Assembly (NCBI GenBank): GCA_016719895.1
Contig: JADJYG010000004.1
Location: 248,001-312,000 of the forward strand
Origin: Saprospirales bacterium
Lineage (GTDB): Bacteria > Bacteroidota > Bacteroidia > Chitinophagales > Saprospiraceae
DNA length: 64,000 bases
Direction of reading: 5' to 3'
Of this stretch, positions 33,294-42,218 are shown one piece after another. Position numbers and translations under genes: made by a program. Every line of letters begins with the position of its first letter. Position 1 is the first letter of the stretch. A model generated the notes under the pieces. That model was not told the DNA's origin. It made no database searches and worked only from the letters and a program-made list of their open reading frames with translations.

Positions 33294-33824
33294 GTGCAAA
33301 GTTCACTTTCAAAATTACTCGTCCGGGAGCACGGCATTATCTTGGAAGCCAGTGAGGTGATCGTTGCGTTGAACCGATCCTGGGCGGATGATCCGGTGGC
33401 ATATGAAAAAATAATCCTGCAATTGCTCGACTTTTTTTCCACCTATGCTGACGGATACCACCACCGGAAAGAAGAAGACATCCTTTTTCCTGTGATAAGT
33501 AAAAAAAATGAGATGGCCGGCGACGCCATAGTCCGGGAGTTGCTCGACCACCACGACGATTTCCGCTCGCGCCTGCAGCAAATTCGCTCGGCACTCGGCA
33601 TGCGGGATTATGCCACCGTGCAAGCCCACTTTTTTAGCTATATCAACGCCCTGCAGGACCACATAGCCGTCGAAAATGATGAACTCTTTCCCATGGCCGA
33701 TACCCTTCTCTCGTCAGACGAGTTGGAATTGCAATTTCACCGCTGCCAGGACCTGGATTCGGAACTGGGGGAAGAACGAAAGCAGCATTTGGAAATGCTG
33801 ATCGAAAAACGTAAAATTTTGTGA
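33294..33824 (+). CDS. Hemerythrin-domain protein
   Basis: 176 residues starting at GTG. Hemerythrin HHE-type ligands are all visible: H13 (REHG), H56/H57 with E61 (YHHRKEEDILFP), H86/H87 (LLDHHDDF), and H123 with E127 (DHIAVENDELFP). It would bind a di-iron centre and O2, NO or act in iron storage. It is the first gene of the aromatic operon; its stop is one base from the bcrC start. A role in scavenging oxygen to protect the highly oxygen-sensitive benzoyl-CoA reductase is plausible (inference). Confidence 0.88.
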   Translation: MQSSLSKLLVREHGIILEASEVIVALNRSWADDPVAYEKIILQLLDFFSTYADGYHHRKEEDILFPVISKKNEMAGDAIVRELLDHHDDFRSRLQQIRSALGMRDYATVQAHFFSYINALQDHIAVENDELFPMADTLLSSDELELQFHRCQDLDSELGEERKQHLEMLIEKRKIL

Positions 33825-33825
33825 T

Positions 33826-34988
33826 ATGAAGCCGCTTGATCTTATCCTGCACGAATGCGAAACCCTGGCCTTCGACCTGGATTTTAGCTGGGCGAAAGCA
33901 TGGAAAGCAAAAAACGATAAAAGGATCATCGTCGGCTATCTGCCCATATACGTCCCCCGCGAGATCATACACGCCGCCAATGGATTGCCCGTTGGTATTA
34001 TGGGCGCCGGCGATAGAAAACAAATCATCAAAGGCGATGCCTACTACCAATCCTATATCTGCCACCTGCCCCGGGGTATCGTCGAAATGGCCCTCGATAA
34101 AAACCTGGAAGACTTTGACGGGTTCTTGTTTCCTGCTATTTGCGATTGCGTGCGCAACCTTTCAGGAATGTTCAGCTATCGGGCAAGGGCAAGTTTCAGC
34201 GCTATTTTGATTATCCCCAAAATTTCAAGCCTTCTATTGGCGGCGCCTTTTACATCCAGGAAATGGAGAAGGTGTTGGACGACATGTACCGGATCAACGG
34301 TATTCACGTAACCACCGAATCGCTGAACAAGGCCATACGGCTCTACAACACTAACCGGGCGCTTATCGAGGAAATATACAATATCCGCTCGGAATACCCC
34401 TGGCGCTTGTCAGCCGTGGAAACGTACTACCTCCTGCGCGCCGGGCTGGCGATTCGTGTGGAGGAGCATAATGAAATCCTGGAACAAGTGCTCGGGCATA
34501 TCCAAAAGGAACGGGGCGAACCGATGGATAATATCCGCGTGGTCGTCACGGGGTCGTTCTGCGAACAACCCCCTATAGGGCTGATCAAATCAATCGAAAT
34601 GGCCGGATGTTATATCGTTGATGATGATTTTATGCTCGGATCCCGGTGGATCATAGGTAATGTGGCAGATGCGACCGACAACCCCCTGCAAGCGCTCACA
34701 TCTGCTTATATCCATCAAAGCACCTTTTCCTCCGCTTATTATGACGTCGGCAACCCCAAAGGCAAACGGCTGGCGGACCTGGCCCGCCACCGGGCGGCTG
34801 ACGGGATTATTTTCTCCGCGGCCAGTTTTTGCGACCCGGCCTTACTGGATCGCCCGCAGATGCAAAAAGCCTGCGACGAAGCCGGAATTCCACACATCAA
34901 TTTCCAGTATCATGAAAATACCGGCCAGTTTAAGGTGATCAAGGAACAGGCCGGCACCTTTTCCGATTCTATCAAACTCTGGGTATAG
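33826..34988 (+). CDS. bcrC: Benzoyl-CoA reductase subunit C (BcrC/BadD-like), apparent frameshift
   Basis: The first frame gives IVGYLPIYVPREIIHAANGLPVGIMG and FPAICDCVRNLSGMF, typical of BcrC/BzdN and the HgdB family. After ATGTT at about 34172 the correct protein continues in the next frame as QLSGKGKFQRYFDYPQNFKPSIGGAFY and runs to 34988. One base appears to be missing inside the TTT/TTC codon. Joined, the protein has about 387 residues, the normal length. It would share binding of a 4Fe-4S cluster and benzoyl-CoA with BcrB. No slippery heptamer is present, so programmed frameshifting is unlikely; an assembly error is likely because the downstream operon is intact. Confidence 0.82.
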
Positions 34989-35014
34989 CAGGTTCAAATA
35001 AAATATTACACACT

Positions 35015-36316
35015 ATGGCAGATATCAAAGATGCAGTAAAGGAAAGAAGCATGATCCTTCAGAAGGATATGCTGGCCAAACAATTTAACGACCTGAGCCG
35101 CGCACAAGAATTGAAAAAAAAGGTCGTGTATACGTTTGTCCCCGGCAATTTGACCGAGCTGATTCTCTCGTTTGATATGCTGCCAGTATACCCGGAAATC
35201 AATGCCCTGCAATCGGGCATGCGGAAAAAATCGTCCGAATTTATCCGCGACGCAGAAAAAATCGGCTATTCCGAAGACGTATGCACCTACGTAAAATGCG
35301 ATATCGGCATGATGCTGAACGGGAATATTGGCCCAACCGGCGAGAAATTGCCCCCGCCCGATTTGCTGCTGCTGAGTTACACGGGCTGCTTTACCTTTCT
35401 GAAATGGTTCGAAAACCTGGAGCGCTTGTATCCCGGCGTGCCGGTAGCCATGTTGCATACGCCCTACCAGGAAGACGGCAAAATTACGCCGGAGCAGGTG
35501 GATTATATGGTAAAGCAATTGAAAGAGGAGGTAATCCCGAAATTCGAACAGGTGACCGGTAAAAAATTCGACCCCGACCGCTTGTCCAAAATGATGGAAT
35601 ATTCCGCTCAATCGGAAGACCTGCTGGTGAAAATCCTGGAAAGCGCCAAGCGAAAGCCCTCCCCCATCGATGCTTATTTCGCCGGCGTGTACTACATCGG
35701 TCCCATCTTCACCGCGTTCCGGGGCACCGAAGAAGCCGCGCAGTATTACACCGAATTGTACCATGAAGTGCAGGAACGCATCCGGCTGGGCTTGGGCCCC
35801 ATCACGCCCGAGGGCGAAATGAAGGAAGAAAAGTTTCGCCTGGTGATGGAAGGGCCGCCCAACTGGACGAACTTCAGGGAGTTTTGGAAAATATTTTACG
35901 ATGTTGGCGCCGTGATTGTCGCCTCCACTTATACCAAGGTAGGCGGCGTGTACGACACCGGTTTCCGGCACAATCCCGACGAACCCCTGGAGAGCCTGGC
36001 CAAATACTGCATGGGGTGTTATACCAACCTTAACCTGCCACAACGCGTAGACTTGATTGAATCCTACGTAAAAAACTACCGGGCCGACGGTTTCCTGATC
36101 AATTCAATAAAAAGTTGCAACTCTTTTTCCGCAGGCCAGCTGATGATCATGCGCCAAATCGAACAACGCACCGGCGTACAGGTTGGATTTATCGAAAGCG
36201 ACCTGGTCGACCCCCGCTATTTCTCTTACGCAAACATTAAAAACCGGTTGGAGTCTTATTTCCAGATGCTCGAACAACGGAAAATTATCCTGGAACAACA
36301 AGGCGTAGCCGTTTAA
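35015..36316 (+). CDS. bcrB: Benzoyl-CoA reductase subunit B (BcrB/BadE-like)
   Basis: 433 residues, length as in BcrB. HgdB/BcrB family: VVYTFVPGNLTELILSFDMLPVYPEINALQSGMRKKS, then YVKCDIGMMLNGNIG, and CNSFSAGQLMI with the late YCMGCYTNLNLPQRV. It forms with BcrC the module that holds the substrate and a 4Fe-4S cluster and delivers low-potential electrons to the aromatic ring. It lies 26 bases after bcrC. Confidence 0.9.
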   Translation: MADIKDAVKERSMILQKDMLAKQFNDLSRAQELKKKVVYTFVPGNLTELILSFDMLPVYPEINALQSGMRKKSSEFIRDAEKIGYSEDVCTYVKCDIGMMLNGNIGPTGEKLPPPDLLLLSYTGCFTFLKWFENLERLYPGVPVAMLHTPYQEDGKITPEQVDYMVKQLKEEVIPKFEQVTGKKFDPDRLSKMMEYSAQSEDLLVKILESAKRKPSPIDAYFAGVYYIGPIFTAFRGTEEAAQYYTELYHEVQERIRLGLGPITPEGEMKEEKFRLVMEGPPNWTNFREFWKIFYDVGAVIVASTYTKVGGVYDTGFRHNPDEPLESLAKYCMGCYTNLNLPQRVDLIESYVKNYRADGFLINSIKSCNSFSAGQLMIMRQIEQRTGVQVGFIESDLVDPRYFSYANIKNRLESYFQMLEQRKIILEQQGVAV

Positions 36317-36330
36317 ATTGAATATCAACC

Positions 36331-37752
36331 ATGAGTAAATATTATCTCGGCGTTGACCTGGGGTCCACCACTTCCAAAGCGGTCATTATTAATGAACAGG
36401 ATGAAATTATTGGCCGTGGCATTACCAATACCCGCGCCAATTACGCCGTAGCCGCAGATATCGCGCGGGACGAAGCGATTTTTAACGCGCGCTTTTCGGT
36501 ACTGCGGAAAAAACTGGAAGCAGAGATCCAAGCCAAACCCGAGTACCGGAAATACATCAGCGACCTGGAAAGTGTGTTTCAATACGAGCAGTTTAAAGTT
36601 CGCCTGGATAAACTGGGCGATGAGTTGCTGAAAACCTGCCGGACGTTTTTCCACGACCCCCAAAAACAAGAAGAAATTATCGGCTACCTGCGGAGTATCC
36701 GCCGGGCTTTCAAGCCAACGATCAAGCACGATTACCTGTACAACAACCTCGGCGCCAGAAGCCAGTTTTTCCGCGATATCGTCTCGGAAAAATACAATGA
36801 GCAGGTAAATCAACTGGATATGGCACTTTTTGAACCGCTCATGACCGTGTGGGATAAAAGTATCAGCCCGGCCGAAAATGAACGCATCCAGTTTAACTTT
36901 CCGGAACTCGTCCATAAAGCCATGGAGGAGCTGAAAGAAAAATACCGGAACCTGCCCGATACCGCTGCCGAAGACACCAGCGTGAATTTTGACGCCGAGA
37001 TGAATTTGCTGAAAGGCAATTTTGACCAGGTGTCGGAAACCCTTCGCGAGCATATCGAAGAAATCGCCCTACTCGAGTTCAACATCACCAACATGACCGG
37101 CACGGGCTACGGCCGGGCCCTGCTGCCGTTTCCGCAGGATTGCATCCGTTCCGAAATTTTGTGCCACGCTTTTGGCGCACATGCGATATTCCCGGATACC
37201 CGGACCGTGCTGGACATCGGCGGGCAGGATACCAAAGCCATTCAGGTGGACCGGTACGGCCTGGTCACCAGTTTCCAGATGAACGATCGCTGTGCCGCCG
37301 GTTGTGGGCGCTACCTTGGGTATATCGCCGACGAGATGAGCATTTCGCTCAACGAGCTGGGCCCTATGGCCATGCAGGCAGAGAAGGAAGTCAATATTTG
37401 TTCTACCTGTACTGTATTTGCCGGGGCCGAACTGCGCGAACTTACCAACCTCGGCGAAAAACGCGAAGATATCCTGGGCGGTCTGCACAAAGCCATCATC
37501 ATGCGCGCCATGTCGCTCATAGCCCGCTCCGGCGGGGTGTTCAATGAATTTACGTTCACCGGCGGCGTAGCGCGGAACCCGGCAGTAGTGAAATACCTCA
37601 CTCAACTGGTACGCGAAAACTATGGCGATGATATCCGGATAAATATCCACACCGACTCGATATTCATGGGCGCGCTCGGCGGCGCCATGTTCGCCCGCAG
37701 AAATATAAATGCCGCCTTACCTGTGGAAAAAAAATCTGCCGTTCTGACCTGA
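36331..37752 (+). CDS. bcrA: Benzoyl-CoA reductase ATPase subunit A (BcrA/BadF-like)
   Basis: 473 residues, a little longer than BcrA of Thauera (about 440). BadF/BadG/BcrA/BcrD ATPase fold: phosphate loop GVDLGSTTSKAVI at 6-18, TVLDIGGQDTKAI, then the cluster cysteines in NDRCAAGCGRYLG (about 320-325) and ICSTCTVFAGAE (about 355-358), and FTGGVARNPAV. The insert between the first motif and ALLPFPQD is characteristic of the A subunit. Together with BcrD it binds a 4Fe-4S cluster and couples ATP hydrolysis to electron transfer into BcrBC. Confidence 0.92.
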   Translation: MSKYYLGVDLGSTTSKAVIINEQDEIIGRGITNTRANYAVAADIARDEAIFNARFSVLRKKLEAEIQAKPEYRKYISDLESVFQYEQFKVRLDKLGDELLKTCRTFFHDPQKQEEIIGYLRSIRRAFKPTIKHDYLYNNLGARSQFFRDIVSEKYNEQVNQLDMALFEPLMTVWDKSISPAENERIQFNFPELVHKAMEELKEKYRNLPDTAAEDTSVNFDAEMNLLKGNFDQVSETLREHIEEIALLEFNITNMTGTGYGRALLPFPQDCIRSEILCHAFGAHAIFPDTRTVLDIGGQDTKAIQVDRYGLVTSFQMNDRCAAGCGRYLGYIADEMSISLNELGPMAMQAEKEVNICSTCTVFAGAELRELTNLGEKREDILGGLHKAIIMRAMSLIARSGGVFNEFTFTGGVARNPAVVKYLTQLVRENYGDDIRINIHTDSIFMGALGGAMFARRNINAALPVEKKSAVLT

Positions 37753-37776
37753 GCAAAGCCTGCCTGTTGTGTTTCT

Positions 37777-39618
37777 ATGTTCCTTAATAATGTAATAAAA
37801 ATGAGGTCTAAATCCGAACATACTTTTCATATTCCTGTAATGGGCGTAGCCTACACTATTGATTCGCCGATAAAAGTCGCCAGATTTGGCATTTCATCTG
37901 TCATATCAATCATCGAAGACCGGTTGATAGAAATGATGCGGCGTCAATATTATCCAAGCATAAACAAATCATATTTCCCCATTACAAAAAATGAAGCGGA
38001 TTACCGGGCAAAAAGAATTACAGACTATTTGAACCTGGTCAATACCATTGTTCAACAACAAATGCAAAAACTCAAAGCAGAGGCATTTGAAAAAGGATCA
38101 GAAATCGTCAGATATTTTGAAATGTTGCCGAATGAGAGCAAAATAAAAAAACTATACCAGGAAATGTTGCATTGCACCTCTGCCGAAGCGCGCACGATAA
38201 AACAGGATTTTCTGCGGACGCAGCTGGCTCCTGGAAGTATCGACGTGAATATCATGACAAAGGTCGATCGGGATAACCGGGATAAAAGCGGAAATATCAT
38301 ACCGGATGGATCGGATGCCGTATCTGCCTTGCGTGGCTATATTAACAGTGATCTCACAAACTCCTCTATTGTTTTGTCGGCCGGATTGAATCCCAGATTA
38401 TACGGCTATCTCGAAAATATTGACGCCTTTGACCCGGATGAAAATTCTAATTTCAGAAAAAAAGTGATTATCAAAGTCAGCGATTACCGATCGGCGCTCA
38501 TACAAGGAAAATTTCTGGCCAAAAAAGGGGTCTGGGTAAGTGAATTCAGGATTGAATCCGGACTAAATTGTGGCGGCCATGCCTTCGCTACAGACGGGTA
38601 CCTGCTCGGCCCAATCCTGGAAGAATTCAAAAATAACCGGCAGGAGCTTAGAGATACCCTATTTGAAATTTATAAAACAGCAATCTACCAAAAGCTCGAC
38701 TTCCGTCTTACGCATATTCCTGAAATAAATGTTTCCGTGCAAGGCGGCATAGGTACCCACGAGGAGGATACTTTCCTTCGCCAATATTATCAGGTGACCG
38801 CCACCGGTTGGGGCACACCGTTTCTCCTTGTCCCGGAGGCTACAACCGTAGATGCGCATACGCTTGATTTATTGTGCGCGGCAGAAGAGTCAGATGTTGT
38901 CTTAAGCAATAACTCGCCGCTTGGAGTCCGATTCTACTACCTGAATGGCGCCACATCCGATCTGGAAAAAAAACAACGCATCGCGAGTGGCAGGCCCGGC
39001 AGTCCCTGCACAGAAAAACACCTTGCTTTTAACACAGAATTTACGGAAGAACCTATTTGCACAGCATCGCGCCAATATCAAAAAATGAAACTTGCTCAAC
39101 TGGAAAAACTTCACTTGCCGGAAAAAGAATTGGAAAAACAACGGGCCGGAGTTTTAGCAAAAGAGTGTTTATGCGTGGGGCTTTGTAATGCCGCAGCACT
39201 GCTTTACCAGAAGCCTTTTTTAAAAAACAGGGTTAGCGTAAATATTTGCCCGGGACCAAACATTGCACACTTTTCCAAGGTGGTATCCTTAGCAACAATG
39301 ATCGATCATATTTACGGAAGGGCAAATATTATAAGCACTGAAAGTCGCCCGCATATGTTTATCGCCGAATTGAATATTTATATACAATACCTGAAGGAAC
39401 AATTAGGCAATGAAGACCATAATACTGCGGACAGAAAAAAAGTTGCCTACTATGATTCCTTCTTTCGAAATCTCGCCAATGCCATCGAATACTACCGAAA
39501 TCTGCAAAAAAATACCCGCATAGTTGGCGATGGATTTCCGGAGGCCCTGAATGCCGCAGAAACAGCGCTACACGCAATTAGAATCCCCCAACTGACCCTT
39601 CAAAGCGTTGAATTGTAA
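37777..39618 (+). CDS. Unknown 613-residue protein between bcrA and bcrD
   Basis: 613 residues. The middle region (about 240-400) has alternating strand/helix blocks: KVSDYRSALIQGKFLAKKG, SGLNCGGHAFATDGYLLGP, NVSVQGGIGTHEEDTFL, GWGTPFLLVPEATTVD, NNSPLGVRFY. These suggest a TIM-barrel, perhaps flavin-binding, domain. The later part holds cysteines in GRPGSPC, EEPICTASRQY, KECLCVGLC and NICPGPN that could bind metal. I recall similar uncharacterized proteins in Bacteroidota but no function. It is visibly more A+T-rich than the bcr genes on both sides. bcrA and bcrD are normally adjacent, so it looks inserted; a role in the reductase is unproven. The ATG at 37801 is an alternative start. Confidence 0.75.
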   Translation: MFLNNVIKMRSKSEHTFHIPVMGVAYTIDSPIKVARFGISSVISIIEDRLIEMMRRQYYPSINKSYFPITKNEADYRAKRITDYLNLVNTIVQQQMQKLKAEAFEKGSEIVRYFEMLPNESKIKKLYQEMLHCTSAEARTIKQDFLRTQLAPGSIDVNIMTKVDRDNRDKSGNIIPDGSDAVSALRGYINSDLTNSSIVLSAGLNPRLYGYLENIDAFDPDENSNFRKKVIIKVSDYRSALIQGKFLAKKGVWVSEFRIESGLNCGGHAFATDGYLLGPILEEFKNNRQELRDTLFEIYKTAIYQKLDFRLTHIPEINVSVQGGIGTHEEDTFLRQYYQVTATGWGTPFLLVPEATTVDAHTLDLLCAAEESDVVLSNNSPLGVRFYYLNGATSDLEKKQRIASGRPGSPCTEKHLAFNTEFTEEPICTASRQYQKMKLAQLEKLHLPEKELEKQRAGVLAKECLCVGLCNAAALLYQKPFLKNRVSVNICPGPNIAHFSKVVSLATMIDHIYGRANIISTESRPHMFIAELNIYIQYLKEQLGNEDHNTADRKKVAYYDSFFRNLANAIEYYRNLQKNTRIVGDGFPEALNAAETALHAIRIPQLTLQSVEL

Positions 39619-39629
39619 AAGTTAAAAAT

Positions 39630-40469
39630 ATGAGCGATTCGTTTTATACGATGGGCATTGATGTCGGCAGCAATTTTATCAAATTGGTGTTGTTGGCTTA
39701 TTCCGGCAAACCCGTTTTACTTGACAAGCAAACGGAAAAAATTCGCAAACGCGATCCCTCCCAGGTAGCAGACGAAATGATTCAGGCAATGCTTTCCAGG
39801 CACAACCTGAAATATGAGGACGTGGCTTACCTGGCCTCCACAGGAGAAGGCGACCTGGTGAAACGCAAGCGCGGGCACTTCTACGGCATGACTACGCATG
39901 CGAAAGGAGCCAATTTCTTTTTCCCCGATGCTAAAACCGTGGTGGATATGGGCGCCCTGTACGTCCGGGCGGTAAAAATCTCGCCCGACGCACGGGTGGA
40001 AGATTATAAGATGACCGGTCAGTGCGCCTCGGGGTCCGGTCAGTTCGTGGAAAATATCTCCCGCTACCTTGGCCTGTCTATCGAGGAGGTTGGGGAGGTG
40101 TCACTCTCCGCTACTGCACCGGAGGTTTCCTCTGGTATTTGCGCCGTTTTAGCCGAAACCGACGTCATCAACATGGTATCGCGCGGCATTTCCACGCCCG
40201 ATATCATCAAGGGTATCCATATATCCATCGCCAACCGGATCATCAAACTGCTCAGCTCGCTCCGGGCCGAATCGCCGATCGTACTCACGGGCGGAATGGC
40301 CCTGAACAAAGGTATGTTGCAGGCGATCGGAGAACAACTGAAAGAGACGGGAAAACAATTTGAAATAAAAACCAACCCCGATGCCATTTATGCCGGGGCC
40401 ATCGGCGCGGCCCTCTGGGGCGGGTTCCGGCATTTGAAATTAAAGGAAAAACTAACCATGACAGCGTAA
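39630..40469 (+). CDS. bcrD: Benzoyl-CoA reductase ATPase subunit D (BcrD/BadG-like)
   Basis: 279 residues, as in BcrD (about 280). Phosphate loop MGIDVGSNFIKLVLL, then TVVDMGALYVRAVKI, cluster region MTGQCASGSGQFVENISRYLGL and SSGICAVLAETDVINMVSRG, and VLTGGMALNKGM. This is the smaller ATPase partner of BcrA. Its stop overlaps the start of the CoA ligase (TAATG), supporting one transcript. Confidence 0.92.
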   Translation: MSDSFYTMGIDVGSNFIKLVLLAYSGKPVLLDKQTEKIRKRDPSQVADEMIQAMLSRHNLKYEDVAYLASTGEGDLVKRKRGHFYGMTTHAKGANFFFPDAKTVVDMGALYVRAVKISPDARVEDYKMTGQCASGSGQFVENISRYLGLSIEEVGEVSLSATAPEVSSGICAVLAETDVINMVSRGISTPDIIKGIHISIANRIIKLLSSLRAESPIVLTGGMALNKGMLQAIGEQLKETGKQFEIKTNPDAIYAGAIGAALWGGFRHLKLKEKLTMTA

Positions 40470-42217
40470 TGGAATACCTCGAGTCTGAACTAAAATTGGG
40501 GGAAGTAATCCCCAATATTGCGCAAATGCTGAACCGCAATGCCCAGCGACTGTCCGGTAAGCAGGTGTTTTGTGAAAAGCAAAACGGCCGGTTCGAAGGC
40601 ATCACATGGGCGGCGTTTTATGCCGACATCCAACGCATCGCAGCCAACCTGAAACAATTTGGATTCGGTAAGGGCGATAAAATGGTGGTATTCTCCCCCA
40701 ACCGCCTGGAAATGCTCGAACTCGAATTGGCAGTGATGGCGTCAGGCGGCGTCAGCGTGCCGATTTTCGCCTATTTCAACGCCGAAACAGCCGGCCTGCT
40801 GATCCGCCATTCCGATGCGAAATTCCTCACTCTGGCCGGCGCTTTTCAACTCGAACGGATCCGGCCGGACCTTCCACTTCAGGAAATATTTGTTTTTGAC
40901 CCTGTGCCCCACCCCGCATTTAAAAATTTGCACCCGTTTAGCCAACTGCTACTACCCAACCCCGAAAGCAAAACCGCCCTCGACCTTGCGGCGAAGCCGG
41001 ATGATATTTGCCTGAACATGTACACCTCCGGTACCATGGGTACACCCAAGTGCGTTCAACTAACCCACCGAAACATCCTTTCCCAACAAAACGCCCTGGA
41101 GCAAATCTGGAACCTCGACGAACACGACCGGTTTCTCTCTTACCTGCCCTGGCATCACAGCTTTGGCGGCATTTTTGAACGTTTTACCGCGCTCTGCAGC
41201 GGGGCAACCATGTACCTGGAGCCCGGGTATGGAAAGGACCCAAATAGTATTCTTGAAAACTGGAACCTGGTTCAGCCCACTTTGTTTTTCAGTGTGCCGA
41301 AAGTTTACCAGGCACTGATCCAGCAGATCAGAACAGACAAAGCGGCAGAAGAAGATTTTTTTCACCAGGGTCTGAGATTTGTATTCACCGCGGCCGCTTC
41401 CCTCCCTCAAAAAATATCGGATGCCTTTGAAAAACGAAATATCCCGGTCATTGAAGGATGGGGACTCACCGAAACAGCGCCTTGTTGCACCCTCACCGAC
41501 CCGAAACTGAAGCGCGAAAACGGCGTAGTGGGAAAACCCATTCCGGGCGTTTCCATCCGTATCGCTGAAGACGGCGAAATACAGGTGAAAGGCCCGAATG
41601 TGATGGTCGGTTATTATAAAAACGATGAAGCCAACCGGGATATCTTCACCCCGGACGGCTGGTATTGCACGGGGGACGTGGGTGAATTCACCGCAGCGGG
41701 CCTGAAGCTCATTTCACGCAAAGACAGGATTTTTAAGCTCACCAACGGCGAAAAGGTGATCCCAACTGAAATGGAAGGCCTGATTCAATCCAAGTGTCAC
41801 TATGTCATGTACGCCATGGTAGTGGGCGGCGGAAGTGAATTCCCGGTGGCCATCCTGTTTCCGAACAAAAAAATGCTCGAAAACCCGAATTATGAAGTTT
41901 CGCCCGAAGAAGGATGTTTTTGCCCGCGGAACGTGGGCGAATTGGGAAAATGCCTGCATGGCTGTCTGCACAATGCAAATTGCGGCCTGTTGCAAAAGTT
42001 CTCCAAAATCAAATACGCCATGGTGATCGACGCCGAGCTCAATATTGAAAACAACACCCTAACGCCTTCCCTGAAATTGGCGCCCAATCGCGTATTGGAA
42101 GCATACAAAGCGCATATCGAAAACCTGTACGGGTCTTCCAACCCGATCAGTGAAGAGGTCTATGTCATCAAACTCGATACAGAACACCATTTATCCAGCA
42201 CAATACCGGAGGTTTAA
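40469..42217 (+). CDS. AMP-forming acyl-CoA ligase (possible aromatic or alicyclic acid CoA ligase)
   Basis: 582 residues, closer to long-chain acyl-CoA synthetases (about 600) than to benzoate-CoA ligase (about 520). Motifs: MYTSGTMGTPKCVQLTH, EGWGLTETAPCCTL, GWYCTGDVGEF, and a C-terminal lysine region TPSLKLAPNRVLE. It would activate a carboxylic acid to its CoA ester. Residues about 482-508 form a cysteine-rich insert (GCFCPRNVGELGKCLHGCLH, then NANCG) that I have not seen described for this family and which might bind metal. Position between bcrD and the HgdB-like gene suggests benzoate, 4-hydroxybenzoate or a cyclohexane carboxylate as substrate; motifs do not settle this. Confidence 0.82.
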   Translation: MEYLESELKLGEVIPNIAQMLNRNAQRLSGKQVFCEKQNGRFEGITWAAFYADIQRIAANLKQFGFGKGDKMVVFSPNRLEMLELELAVMASGGVSVPIFAYFNAETAGLLIRHSDAKFLTLAGAFQLERIRPDLPLQEIFVFDPVPHPAFKNLHPFSQLLLPNPESKTALDLAAKPDDICLNMYTSGTMGTPKCVQLTHRNILSQQNALEQIWNLDEHDRFLSYLPWHHSFGGIFERFTALCSGATMYLEPGYGKDPNSILENWNLVQPTLFFSVPKVYQALIQQIRTDKAAEEDFFHQGLRFVFTAAASLPQKISDAFEKRNIPVIEGWGLTETAPCCTLTDPKLKRENGVVGKPIPGVSIRIAEDGEIQVKGPNVMVGYYKNDEANRDIFTPDGWYCTGDVGEFTAAGLKLISRKDRIFKLTNGEKVIPTEMEGLIQSKCHYVMYAMVVGGGSEFPVAILFPNKKMLENPNYEVSPEEGCFCPRNVGELGKCLHGCLHNANCGLLQKFSKIKYAMVIDAELNIENNTLTPSLKLAPNRVLEAYKAHIENLYGSSNPISEEVYVIKLDTEHHLSSTIPEV

Positions 42218-42218
42218 T

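Noticed and set aside
34165..34185. Programmed ribosomal frameshift in bcrC
   Set aside because: No slippery heptamer or obvious downstream stimulatory hairpin; a missing base explains the data more simply.
35015..37752. 2-hydroxyglutaryl-CoA dehydratase as the identity of the bcrBA genes
   Set aside because: Two separate ATPase subunits (A and D) plus Dch, Had and Oah in the same operon point to benzoyl-CoA reductase; dehydratases use one homodimeric activator.
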